A stretch of DNA of 64,000 bases from Bin80 sp965215475 (GTDB lineage Bacteria > Bacteroidota > Rhodothermia > Rhodothermales > Bin80), in assembly GCA_965215475.1 (NCBI GenBank), contig OZ244061.1, forward strand, positions 1,240,001 through 1,304,000, given 5' to 3'. Positions within the stretch are counted from its first letter, which is position 1; each line of letters starts with the position of its first letter. Made by a program: the position numbers and the translations under genes. The notes under the pieces are model-generated. The model had not been told where the DNA came from and searched no databases. It saw nothing but the letters and a program-made list of their open reading frames with translations. Positions 17,626-26,409 of the stretch are shown here, piece after piece.

Positions 17626-18249
17626 GTGCGCCCGATGCTAAAGAAAATACTCCAGAGTGTAAAGGCAACGATGGGAATCTATGAATCCCAGGAAGACGGG
17701 ATCTATGGCTTATTGGCTGAATTTCAGAACCCGGGGGAGTTAATTGCCGCGGCTCGTAGCGTACATTCAGCAGGCTATCGCCATTTTGATACTCACTCTC
17801 CTTTTCCTATTCATGGAATGGATCGTGCCATGGGACTTGGACAATCCAAAGTTGGATATATTACCCTTATTGGAAGTGTAACCGGATTGGGCCTGGCTAC
17901 TTGGTTGCAATGGTGGACCTCCGCAGTGGATTACCCTCTGAACATCAGCGGGAAGCCATTCTTCGCGATTGAGCCATCTATCCCTATCATGTTTGAACTC
18001 ACTGTACTTTTCTCTGCACTGTTTGCAGTCGGAGGAATGCTGGCATTGAATGGGCTCCCCCGCCCGTACAATCCTCTCTTCTATTCCCGCGAATTCCCTC
18101 GGGCCTCCGATGACGCATTTTTCTTGCACATTGCCGCCAGTGATGCAAACTTTGATCCGGAAAAAACCAAGTCCCTCCTCCTAGAGGCAGGTGCCAAGGG
18201 GATCGAGATCATTCAAGATCACGGACACGCAGACCTTCACACCGACTAG
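17626..18249 (+). CDS. actD: Alternative Complex III subunit ActD (DUF3341)
   Basis: 207 residues starting at GTG 17626 (an in-frame ATG lies three codons later). It has two central membrane helices (GYITLIGSVTGLGLATWLQWW and SIPIMFELTVLFSALFAVGGML) between soluble ends, and the N-terminal motif YGLLAEFQNPGELIAAA typical of DUF3341. ActD is a structural membrane subunit with no cofactor. It is packed between actC and actE with almost no spacing. Confidence 0.93.
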   Translation: MRPMLKKILQSVKATMGIYESQEDGIYGLLAEFQNPGELIAAARSVHSAGYRHFDTHSPFPIHGMDRAMGLGQSKVGYITLIGSVTGLGLATWLQWWTSAVDYPLNISGKPFFAIEPSIPIMFELTVLFSALFAVGGMLALNGLPRPYNPLFYSREFPRASDDAFFLHIAASDANFDPEKTKSLLLEAGAKGIEIIQDHGHADLHTD

Positions 18250-18250
18250 A

Positions 18251-18847
18251 ATGAAGAAGGCTTCTCTACTTCTTGGGATTGTGATCCTTCTGGGCGGTTG
18301 TCGTGGCACCTTGAAAGAGGATCCGCCGATCCACATCAACCCGAATATGGATCAGATGGAACGGTTTGAAGCTCAGGAGGCGAATCCTTTCTTTGACGAT
18401 GGCCGTGCCATGCGACCTCCCGTCCCCGGAACCGTGGCCCGTGGCATGCTTCGGGAAGACGTAGAGTTCCACACCGGCCGCAGTGCTGGTGGAGGATATG
18501 TAGACGTAATGCCGGTCGAGTACACCGTAGAATTTGCGAACCGTGGCCGACAGCGCTATGATATCTACTGCTCTGTCTGTCATGGGAGTGCCGGAGATGG
18601 ACAGGGGATTGTGATGACCGGAGGATATGGATTCATTCCCATTGGGTTACATACGGAACGATTGCAGACGATTGAGGATGGATACCTCTATGAAGTCATT
18701 ACCCAAGGAATTCGTACCATGCCCGCGTATGCACAGCAGATCCCTGTCGCAGATCGATGGGCGATTGTTGCCTATGTAAGAGCATTACAGCGTAGCCAAA
18801 ACGCAGATATCGTTGATATCCCGGCGGATGAACAAGCTAATTTTTAG
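18251..18847 (+). CDS. actE: Alternative Complex III subunit ActE, monoheme cytochrome c lipoprotein
   Basis: 198 residues from ATG 18251, one base after the actD stop; a longer in-frame reading from 18191 overlaps actD and is not needed. A lipoprotein signal (LLLGIVILLGGC) predicts acylation at the Cys. A single heme site CSVCH is followed by a candidate Met ligand in the PAYAQQI region (GIRTMPAYA). ActE is the likely electron exit toward the caa3 oxidase encoded downstream. Confidence 0.95.
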   Translation: MKKASLLLGIVILLGGCRGTLKEDPPIHINPNMDQMERFEAQEANPFFDDGRAMRPPVPGTVARGMLREDVEFHTGRSAGGGYVDVMPVEYTVEFANRGRQRYDIYCSVCHGSAGDGQGIVMTGGYGFIPIGLHTERLQTIEDGYLYEVITQGIRTMPAYAQQIPVADRWAIVAYVRALQRSQNADIVDIPADEQANF

Positions 18848-18871
18848 ACTTTTACCTTGAAATCAGGATCT

Positions 18872-20143
18872 ATGAGTGACGAACTGCGAGGCAGCTCGCT
18901 TTTTACTAAACTGATTGATCCCTTGACATCGACCAAGAGCGAGAAATATCCGTATATCGGATCCTCTCGGAGTCCTATCCTTCTGGGACTGATTGGAGTG
19001 GTAGCCGTTGCGGTGAGTGTGTCTGTCGGCATGAGCGAAACCTTCCTCGAGCAATTTTATTTTTCTTACCTGATTGGCTGGACGTTCTGTCTTTCCCTTG
19101 CACTGGGGTGCCTCTTCGTGGTTCTGATCAAACATCTTGTTCGTGCGGAGTGGATTATTGTCCTCCGCCGGATCCCGGAAGCCGCTGCGGTCTCATTTCC
19201 GCTGCTTATTATTCTGTTCATTCCCATCCTGATTGGCATCTTTGATCCCCACGGCCCTTATCACCACTGGACCGCGGACGGCATTGCAGATCCAAACAGT
19301 ACCGACTATGACGAAATTCTGGCTGGCAAGGTTGCCTACTTGAATATTCCATTCTTCCTGATCCGGATTGCCTTTTATTTTCTTTCATGGACCTTCATCT
19401 CTTCACGCTTATGGAGATTATCGGTGCTTCAGGATGTTACGCATGATCCAGGCATCAACGCTCGACTGCGCCACCTGAGTGCTTGGGGCTTACCGGTAAG
19501 CAGCATTACGACCGCATTTGCGGCGTTTGACTTTCTCATGACGTTGTACCCACACTGGTTCTCCACTATATTTGGAGTCTACTTCTTTTCTGGAGCGTTC
19601 CTGGCTGCCTTTTGCTTCATCGCCCTGTGCGCTGCCGGATTACAACGAGCGGGAATGCTACGTGGGGTTGTGACATCGGAACATTATCACGACCTGGGGA
19701 AACTCATGTTTGGGTTTGTTGTGTTCTGGGCCTACATCGCCTTCAGTCAGTATATGCTCTACTGGTATGGAGGAATTCCTGAAGAAACTGTCTGGTTCAA
19801 ATATCGCCTCCAAAATGGATGGGAAACCCATAGCGGGCTCTTGCTGTTTGGGCACTTTATTGTTCCTTTTTTGATTCTTTTACCCCGTGCGATCAAGCGC
19901 TTCTCGACTCCACTTGCCATCATTGCGGTTTGGTTGCTTATGATGCAATGGTTTGATCTTCACTGGCAAGCCATGCCTGTTTTGCATCCTGATCAAGCGC
20001 AGCTGCACTGGCTGGATCTCAGCTGCTGGATCGGACTCTTGTGCGTGTTTGCTTCAGCGTTCCTGTGGCGCCTGAGTCGGCATGCAATTGTATGTGAGGG
20101 AGATCCTCAACTAGGTAAATCCCTGCATTTCGAAAACGTATAA
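18872..20143 (+). CDS. actF: Alternative Complex III membrane subunit ActF
   Basis: 423 residues, about ten helices, NrfD-like paralogue of ActC. I chose ATG 18872 (preceded by CAGGAT) over an in-frame TTG at 18857. Motifs such as FAAFDFLMTLYPHWFSTIFGVYFFSGAFLA and HDLGKLMFGFVVFWAYIAFSQYML are characteristic of ActF. In the known structures it contributes a possible proton path. It completes the six-gene act set. Confidence 0.93.
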   Translation: MSDELRGSSLFTKLIDPLTSTKSEKYPYIGSSRSPILLGLIGVVAVAVSVSVGMSETFLEQFYFSYLIGWTFCLSLALGCLFVVLIKHLVRAEWIIVLRRIPEAAAVSFPLLIILFIPILIGIFDPHGPYHHWTADGIADPNSTDYDEILAGKVAYLNIPFFLIRIAFYFLSWTFISSRLWRLSVLQDVTHDPGINARLRHLSAWGLPVSSITTAFAAFDFLMTLYPHWFSTIFGVYFFSGAFLAAFCFIALCAAGLQRAGMLRGVVTSEHYHDLGKLMFGFVVFWAYIAFSQYMLYWYGGIPEETVWFKYRLQNGWETHSGLLLFGHFIVPFLILLPRAIKRFSTPLAIIAVWLLMMQWFDLHWQAMPVLHPDQAQLHWLDLSCWIGLLCVFASAFLWRLSRHAIVCEGDPQLGKSLHFENV

Positions 20144-20153
20144 CGCATTCATC

Positions 20154-20504
20154 ATGTCTGTGGCCTCTGAAAATAAACCTTCTGATCAACCTGGTGTCCA
20201 GCATGAGGACATTGCAGCGTGGCCTATTATTGCTTTTGTGATTTTCCTGCTGTTTGGGATTGGGATATTAACATTTTTGGCTTCACAATGGTTTAACCGT
20301 GAAGCGGACCAAGTCAACCTGAAGCATGCAGCGGAGGCTTCGTATCCCGAATTGGAACAATTATACGTTAACGGACTGCAACAACTGAACCGCTACGAGA
20401 TGCTGGATGATAGTACTTTCCGGATTCCTATTGAACAGGCGATCATGAAGGTTGCAGAAGAATTCCCTGACACCGTCCGTATTTCTGAGGAAATGCAACG
20501 TTGA
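20154..20504 (+). CDS. Small single-helix membrane protein of the act-cox operon
   Basis: 116 residues with one membrane segment (WPIIAFVIFLLFGIGILTFLASQWF) and a soluble C-terminal part. It lies 10 nt after actF and directly abuts the SCO gene, so it is co-transcribed with the respiratory complex. I do not recognise a defined family; by position it may be an accessory or assembly factor for Alternative Complex III or the oxidase. Confidence 0.75.
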   Translation: MSVASENKPSDQPGVQHEDIAAWPIIAFVIFLLFGIGILTFLASQWFNREADQVNLKHAAEASYPELEQLYVNGLQQLNRYEMLDDSTFRIPIEQAIMKVAEEFPDTVRISEEMQR

Positions 20505-21311
20505 ATGTTTCGAGCAAGTATCGCTATCTTCATACTTAGCATGTACTCGTCAACTGCGTATGCGCAATTGACGGAACAGGCCAGTCTTGCCTACGAAGGA
20601 GTGGGGCTTGCGCCTCGTTTGGGGGAGCAGATTCCACTTGACCTGATATTTACAGATTCGAAAGGAGAATCCGTCGCTTTGGGGGATTATTTTCTGCAGG
20701 ATCGTCCTGTGGTACTCACATTTGTCTACCATACATGTCCAATGCTGTGTAGTGCACTTTTAGACGGTGTCACGCGGAGCCTTGAAGAGGTGCCATGGGC
20801 ACCCGGGGACGGCTATGAGATGATCACCGTATCCTTCAGTCCTGACGATACCCCTGAACGTGCAGCCGAGCAACGTGCTCGTTACCTGCGTCGGCTTTCA
20901 GATGAAGATGCCCAATGGCATTTTCTGACGGGTCGCGAGGCGGCGATCCAGTCCTTGACGCAAGCGACCGGATTCATGTTCAAATGGGTGGAAGAGCAGG
21001 GAGAATATGCGCATCCAGCGGCCGTCATTGTGCTGAGCAATGAGGGAATCATCACTCGCTATCTACCGGATCTATCTCCCAAGGGACGAGATCTGCGTGC
21101 GGCGATTGTGGAAGCTTCGGATGGAACGGTTGGGAGTTTGCTGGATCGTGCCTTCCTGTACTGTTTTCAGTTTGATCCAACCTCTAACTCTTACGTTCTA
21201 GTGGCACAACGTGCCATGAAGGTAGGAGGTGGAATTACCGCTCTAGTGCTCATTGTATCCCTGAGCCTCCTATGGATAAAAGACACGACCAAGTCTGAGA
21301 TCAACGCATGA
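20505..21311 (+). CDS. SCO1/SenC-family copper chaperone for the oxidase
   Basis: 268 residues: signal peptide (FRASIAIFILSMYSSTAYA), thioredoxin-like SCO domain with the copper-binding CPMLC motif and the distal histidine in EYAHPAA, and an extra C-terminal membrane helix (GGGITALVLIVSLSLLWI). SCO proteins deliver copper to, or reduce, the CuA site of cytochrome oxidase subunit II, which is the next gene (4-bp ATGA overlap). The C-terminal anchor fits the membrane-tethered forms of this family. Confidence 0.92.
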   Translation: MFRASIAIFILSMYSSTAYAQLTEQASLAYEGVGLAPRLGEQIPLDLIFTDSKGESVALGDYFLQDRPVVLTFVYHTCPMLCSALLDGVTRSLEEVPWAPGDGYEMITVSFSPDDTPERAAEQRARYLRRLSDEDAQWHFLTGREAAIQSLTQATGFMFKWVEEQGEYAHPAAVIVLSNEGIITRYLPDLSPKGRDLRAAIVEASDGTVGSLLDRAFLYCFQFDPTSNSYVLVAQRAMKVGGGITALVLIVSLSLLWIKDTTKSEINA

Positions 21312-22246
21312 ATCAGCAGACCTCCATATGGCTACCCGAAGCTGCCTCCACCATTGCCGGGGATGTGGATGCACTGTTTTACTTTGTCCTCGTTGTCAGT
21401 GTGATTCTTTTTGTTGGAGTCATCTCAGCTATGATCTTCTTCGCTTGGCGATTCCGCCGGCGTAGCCCAGAGGATCGGCCCGAGCCGGTCCGCGAAAATA
21501 AGATATTGGAAGCGTCCTGGATTGTCATCCCGTCGATCCTTGTCGCAGTGGTCTTTGTCTGGGGATTCAAAGTATTTCTTGAACTTGGAATTGCTCCACC
21601 AAACTCGTACGAAGTCAATGTGACGGCACGGAAATGGAGTTGGAGTTTCAGTTACCCGAACGGGGTAATCTCTACGGATCTTCATGTTCCGGTTAATCGT
21701 CCCGTTAAACTTCGTATGAGCAGTGAAGATGTCATTCACAGTTTTTTCGTTCCGGCTTTCCGGGTCAAAGCTGATGTGTTGCAAGGACGCTATTCTTACG
21801 TATGGTTTGAAGCAACCAAGCAGGACACGTTTATTGTTGCATGCACGGAATACTGCGGGACATCGCATTCAAACATGTATGCCCGGGTGATTACCCACTC
21901 GCAGGATGATTTTGAAACTTGGTTGGTGGAAAGTTTGCCGGATGATAACATGACCCCTGTACAAATGGGTGAACTCCTTTACACACAACAGGCGTGTTTT
22001 GGCTGCCATTCATTGGATGGAACGGCCGCGGCGGGCCCAACTTTCCTTGGGCTTGCAGGTAGTACGCGAAACTTCACAGATGGTACAAGCGCGGTGGCTG
22101 ACGACAACTATCTCCGTACCTCGATTGTGAATCCTTCCTCACAAATTGTTGAAGGCTATCTCAATGTGATGCCAGGCCAATATGCCGTGACTATGACATC
22201 GGAACAAATTGATGCACTTGTCGCATTCATTAAAGAGCAGCAATAG
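21308..22246 (+). CDS. coxB: caa3-type cytochrome c oxidase subunit II with fused cytochrome c
   Basis: 312 residues. Two N-terminal helices, then a cupredoxin domain with the CuA motif CTEYCGTSHSNM and its upstream His (DVIHSFFVPAF), then a C-terminal cytochrome c domain with CFGCH and a Met ligand (VMPGQY). The fusion defines a caa3 oxidase that accepts electrons straight from the Alternative Complex III cytochrome. Its stop is 2 nt from coxA. Confidence 0.96.
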   Translation: MNQQTSIWLPEAASTIAGDVDALFYFVLVVSVILFVGVISAMIFFAWRFRRRSPEDRPEPVRENKILEASWIVIPSILVAVVFVWGFKVFLELGIAPPNSYEVNVTARKWSWSFSYPNGVISTDLHVPVNRPVKLRMSSEDVIHSFFVPAFRVKADVLQGRYSYVWFEATKQDTFIVACTEYCGTSHSNMYARVITHSQDDFETWLVESLPDDNMTPVQMGELLYTQQACFGCHSLDGTAAAGPTFLGLAGSTRNFTDGTSAVADDNYLRTSIVNPSSQIVEGYLNVMPGQYAVTMTSEQIDALVAFIKEQQ

Positions 22247-22248
22247 GG

Positions 22249-23889
22249 ATGAGCGATTCGCCACATAATTATTTGAACGCCAGCAAAGGCCTCTGGTCAT
22301 GGCTTTCCACCACGGATCACAAGCGTATCGGAATTCTGTATGCGATCGCCTGTGGAGCGTTCTTCCTACTAGGAGGCATCCTTGCAACCTTTGTACGAAC
22401 AGAGCTTGGTCAGCCTGGAGAGACGATTCTCGGCGAGGACGAATACAATCAGGTATTCACGCTCCATGGTGTCGTCATGGTCTTTTTGGTCATTATTCCT
22501 GCCATCCCCGGAATTCTTGGGAATTTTGTTCTCCCCTTACAGGTCGGAGCCAAAGACGTTGCCTTCCCCCGGCTGAATCTGGCAAGTTGGTATCTCTTCA
22601 TGGCAGGGGCCCTCATGGCTGTGTGCGGGTGGTTGTTCGTTGGCAAGGTTGATACAGGATGGACCTTCTATACTCCCTACTCCAGTGGAGCCTCTAATGC
22701 GGTGCTGTGGTTAACCACAGCTGTCTTTGTCGCTGGGTTTGCCTCTATCTTTACAGGGTTGAATTTTATTGTGACCGTCCATAAGATGCGAGCGCCTGGC
22801 ATGACATGGAACCGTCTCCCATTGTTTACATGGGCCATCTATGCAACGGCAATTGTTCAGGTCCTCGCCACGCCGGTGATCGGGATCACCATGGTTCTGC
22901 TGTTCCTGGAAAAGCTGCTGCATATTGGAATTTTTGATCCAGCTTTAGGAGGAGATCCAGTTCTGTTTCAACACTTCTTCTGGTTCTATAGCCATCCGGC
23001 TGTCTACATCATGATCCTTCCCGCAATGGGAATTATCAGCGATCTAATGGGGACGTTTTCGCGTCAGCATGTTTCTGGATACACCTTCATTGCTCTTTCC
23101 TCGGTTGCGATTGCTTTCTTGGGGTTTCTTGTTTGGGGGCATCACATGTTTGTCTCGGGTCAAAGCGCCCTCTCCTCCATCATTTTCTCGATGCTCACCT
23201 TCCTTATTGGAATTCCGACCGGGGTCAAGGTCTTTAACTGGGTTGCCACCATGTATAAGGGATCCGTGTGGCTGCGTACTCCCATGATCTATGCGCTCAT
23301 GTTCCTTTTTCTGTTCACGATTGGGGGCTTGACGGGGATCATGGTTGGCGTGCTAGCTGTAGATGTACATCTACATGACACGTACTTTGTCGTTGCCCAC
23401 TTCCATTATGTCATGATGGGCGGAGCACTCATCGGTTTGATTGGAGGCCTACATTACTGGTGGCCAAAAATGACCGGACGAATGTACAATGAAACGGCCG
23501 GAATTATTGCATCGATCTTGATCTTCATCGGTTTCAACCTGACGTTCTTTACCCAATTTTTTCTGGGGACAAAGGGGATGCCCCGGCGCTACCATGATTA
23601 TTCGGAATTCCTGCAGGCATACCCGGAATTTGCCATCCTCAATCTGACATCGACGATTGGTTCGTACATCTTGGGAGTTGGCTTGGTGATGATCCTGATT
23701 TATTGCCTATACTCATTGGTGAAAGGCCCCAAAGCCACAGCGAATCCATGGGGAGCGGCTACGCTCGAGTGGACGCATACGGGTCCAATCCCAGATGAAC
23801 ATAATTTTCACGATACCCCTGTCGTTCACCGCGGCCCCTATGATTATCACCTAGCCGATGATGTCTTTGGCCCAAAGAAAGCTTCTTAG
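22249..23889 (+). CDS. coxA: caa3 oxidase catalytic subunit I (A2-type)
   Basis: 546 residues, about 12 helices. Ligands are visible: low-spin heme His in FTLHGVVMV, CuB His and cross-linked Tyr in SHPAVYI, the CuB His pair in WGHHMFVSG, and heme a3 and low-spin His in HDTYFVVAHFHYV. Helix VI reads YSHPAVY rather than the Glu-containing GHPEVY, the signature of A2-type oxidases that use a Tyr-Ser pair in the D channel, as described for the Rhodothermus caa3 enzyme. Reduces O2 to water with proton pumping. Confidence 0.97.
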   Translation: MSDSPHNYLNASKGLWSWLSTTDHKRIGILYAIACGAFFLLGGILATFVRTELGQPGETILGEDEYNQVFTLHGVVMVFLVIIPAIPGILGNFVLPLQVGAKDVAFPRLNLASWYLFMAGALMAVCGWLFVGKVDTGWTFYTPYSSGASNAVLWLTTAVFVAGFASIFTGLNFIVTVHKMRAPGMTWNRLPLFTWAIYATAIVQVLATPVIGITMVLLFLEKLLHIGIFDPALGGDPVLFQHFFWFYSHPAVYIMILPAMGIISDLMGTFSRQHVSGYTFIALSSVAIAFLGFLVWGHHMFVSGQSALSSIIFSMLTFLIGIPTGVKVFNWVATMYKGSVWLRTPMIYALMFLFLFTIGGLTGIMVGVLAVDVHLHDTYFVVAHFHYVMMGGALIGLIGGLHYWWPKMTGRMYNETAGIIASILIFIGFNLTFFTQFFLGTKGMPRRYHDYSEFLQAYPEFAILNLTSTIGSYILGVGLVMILIYCLYSLVKGPKATANPWGAATLEWTHTGPIPDEHNFHDTPVVHRGPYDYHLADDVFGPKKAS

Positions 23890-23892
23890 CGA

Positions 23893-24555
23893 ATGAGTAG
23901 TGCAGATACGACACTAAAGCACTATTTCGTGAGCCACGAACAGCAGTTCGATGCAGCAAAATTGGGGATGTGGCTGTTCTTGGTCACCGAAGTTCTTCTT
24001 TTTTCCGGGATGTTCGTTGCTTATGCCGTCTATCGGTCGTGGCATCCGGAAGTGTTCCTTCAAGCCAGTGAGTTATTGGATTGGCGACTCGGGGCATTGA
24101 ATACAGTTGTTCTCTTAGCATCAAGCTTCACCGTTGCTCTCTCGATCCATTTCGTGCAGAAAGGAGAGAACAAGAAAGTATTCTGGCTACTTCTGATTAC
24201 CCTCTTGTGTGCAGCGATCTTCATGGTTGTCAAGTACTTTGAGTACACGGACAAGTTTTCTCATGGAATTTTCCCGGGAGCTGGATTTGATCCACATGGG
24301 ATTATTGATGGGAAGGATTATTCCAAATATGATATTCCGTTCGCACCACAATTCTTCAGCATCTATTTTGTGATGACCGGCATACACGGGGTTCACGTGC
24401 TGGTTGGAATGGGAATATTTGGATGGCTCACTACACGGGTTGCCCGTGGCCATTTTTCCCCTCAGTGGTATACTCCGATCGAGTTAACCGGGTTATATTG
24501 GCACTTGGTTGATATCATCTGGATCTTTCTATTTCCATTACTCTACCTGATCTAG
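23893..24555 (+). CDS. coxC: Cytochrome c oxidase subunit III
   Basis: 220 residues, about five helices. It contains the family motifs KLGMWLFLVTEVLLFSGMF near the start and the C-terminal HVLVGMG and YWHLVDIIWIFLFPLLYL blocks. It lacks metal sites, as expected; it stabilises subunit I and its proton uptake. It starts 3 nt after coxA. Confidence 0.95.
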   Translation: MSSADTTLKHYFVSHEQQFDAAKLGMWLFLVTEVLLFSGMFVAYAVYRSWHPEVFLQASELLDWRLGALNTVVLLASSFTVALSIHFVQKGENKKVFWLLLITLLCAAIFMVVKYFEYTDKFSHGIFPGAGFDPHGIIDGKDYSKYDIPFAPQFFSIYFVMTGIHGVHVLVGMGIFGWLTTRVARGHFSPQWYTPIELTGLYWHLVDIIWIFLFPLLYLI

Positions 24556-24561
24556 CAGTTT

Positions 24562-24918
24562 ATGGCACAGGGTCATCATATCATTCCACTGCGCATTTTG
24601 ACATTGGTTTTTGGTGCGCTTCTTTTACTCACTTTGATTACGGTTATCACGTCTCGAATTGATTTGGGAGGATTCAATATTCCACTAGCCCTAGCACTGG
24701 CAGGCTTCAAATCCATTCTGGTGGTACTCATCTTTATGGCCCTCAAATATGACAACCCCGTCAATATGCTTACGGTCGTCCTTGGAATTGTATTTGTTAT
24801 CGTTTTTCTGGCGCTTACCCTTGCGGACACGGAATTTCGTGGTAGCATGGGGATTACCGAACCTGCTTCCATTGAATCTTCCTCTGAATCATCAGATGCA
24901 GAACCGTACACTCCGTAG
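24562..24918 (+). CDS. coxD: Cytochrome c oxidase subunit IV-like protein
   Basis: 118 residues with three predicted helices (ILTLVFGALLLLTLITVI, LALALAGFKSILVVLIFMAL, MLTVVLGIVFVIVFLAL) and an acidic Ser/Glu-rich tail. This matches the short prokaryotic caa3/heme-copper oxidase subunit IV (COX4_pro). It is the last gene of the act-cox operon; 180 bp without a gene follow. Confidence 0.88.
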   Translation: MAQGHHIIPLRILTLVFGALLLLTLITVITSRIDLGGFNIPLALALAGFKSILVVLIFMALKYDNPVNMLTVVLGIVFVIVFLALTLADTEFRGSMGITEPASIESSSESSDAEPYTP

Positions 24919-25098
24919 ACGATTCGCGATTTTGCTGCGTATTTTGTCTGACCACTGACGCTCATGATTGCATGTCGTAGAGTCGGAATTCGTATAAGCT
25001 GCCACCGATGTGTACTACGACATTCACGACCAAGTGCAGGGGATACTGCCATCTCATAGTTCGATATTCCCACTCACGACTAGACCGCCCTTTGCACC

Positions 25099-26259
25099 AT
25101 GAGAATTTTATTTATCCATCTCTCTGTCCTATTTCTTCTGATCTTGAATGCATGTGACAGTTCAAGTAATGATCAGGTCTCGGAGATCACGATTGGGCTC
25201 GCAGCACCTCTGACTGGAAGCACGGCTCGTGTCGGACAAGATATGCGTGTTGCAGCAGAAATGACAATTGCTCTCGCAAATGAAGATCTTCCTGAAGGCC
25301 ACCCGCCGTTTCGACTCTCGGTTGAGGATACCCGAAGTACTACGGAAGGCGCGGAGACGGCGTTCCGCAACCTGATCTCAAATGGTATCGTCTTTATCGT
25401 GGGCCCTTATACCTCGACCAATACCCATCATATTATTCCGATTATTGATGAAGCTAATGTTATTACGGTTGCCCCCGCGTCGGCTGCACAAGGCTTAGCT
25501 GCTGAATCTAAATGGCTCTTCCGCTCTTCGCTCACGGTTGATGCTCTAATTCCGGCTGGGGTAGATGCAACTCACGAACATCTTGCCTATCAGACCATTG
25601 GGATCTTGGTTAATTCAAGTGATCGGTTTTCCAAGAGTGCAAGAGATAAACTTGTTGAAGAGATTGACGCACTCAGTGGCGTTTCTGTTAGAGTAGAGCA
25701 GTCATTTAGCCGGTCAGCCGGGGATCCGGCCCCGGATCTGACTTCTCAAATTAATGTACTCTCTAATAATACCTCGCAATTGGATGCTCTTTTCTTTTTT
25801 GGACTTGCCCCTGATCGTCTCAGTTTTATTCTGAGGGCTCACGAACTAGGGGTTAAGGATCTTCCCTTCGTGATTACATTACTGAGCACTTCCGATATTC
25901 GATTGGCTCGTGAATCGGCACCACTTTCAACCGAAGGGATTCTGGCGATTCATGTATGGACTGCCGACAGTGATCACCCTGCAAGCCAAGCGTATGTACA
26001 GGAGCATCAGAAGCGATATAATGAGATCCCGAATGACTTCCATGCACGGACGTATGTTGCAGCAAACCTTCTATTGAGAGCGATCATGGAGGTTACTCCC
26101 GAGAATATTTCCAGTGAAACCGTTAGGGAAAAACTATCTGGCACGCGCAATCTGGACACGATCTACGGTCCATTCTCCTTTGACGAAAATGGAGATGCGG
26201 AGTACACTCCATTGGTGGGAATTGTGCGCGGAAGTACCATTGAACTTCTTGAAGAATAG
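25099..26259 (+). CDS. Receptor-family ligand-binding lipoprotein (LivJ-like)
   Basis: 386 residues. Lipoprotein signal LFLLILNAC, then a periplasmic-binding fold type I domain: ITIGLAAPLTGSTARVGQDM at the start, IVFIVGPYTSTNTHHIIPIIDEANVITVAPAS in the middle. This is the family of branched-chain amino-acid and amide-binding proteins. No ABC permease or ATPase genes are near, so the partner is elsewhere or the protein acts as a sensor. It is separated from coxD by 180 bp and is convergent with the photolyase gene. Confidence 0.85.
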   Translation: MRILFIHLSVLFLLILNACDSSSNDQVSEITIGLAAPLTGSTARVGQDMRVAAEMTIALANEDLPEGHPPFRLSVEDTRSTTEGAETAFRNLISNGIVFIVGPYTSTNTHHIIPIIDEANVITVAPASAAQGLAAESKWLFRSSLTVDALIPAGVDATHEHLAYQTIGILVNSSDRFSKSARDKLVEEIDALSGVSVRVEQSFSRSAGDPAPDLTSQINVLSNNTSQLDALFFFGLAPDRLSFILRAHELGVKDLPFVITLLSTSDIRLARESAPLSTEGILAIHVWTADSDHPASQAYVQEHQKRYNEIPNDFHARTYVAANLLLRAIMEVTPENISSETVREKLSGTRNLDTIYGPFSFDENGDAEYTPLVGIVRGSTIELLEE

Positions 26260-26409
26260 CTGTTGACATTTTATCTTGCCGACGGTAAACTACCGGGCGA
26301 ATCAAGTACAATCTAGTCCAGAAACCCCCTTAAAAACAACTCTATCCCTTCTGGATACTTCGCTTGCGGGTGCAACTCTCTCCCGAGTGGCCGGGTCGCT
26401 GTAGGTAGC

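Noticed and set aside
26264..26300. TTGACA-17-TAAACT, looking like a sigma-70 promoter, perhaps for a small RNA
   Set aside because: -10 match is 4 of 6, it lies between convergent genes, and Bacteroidota-type bacteria do not use this consensus reliably.
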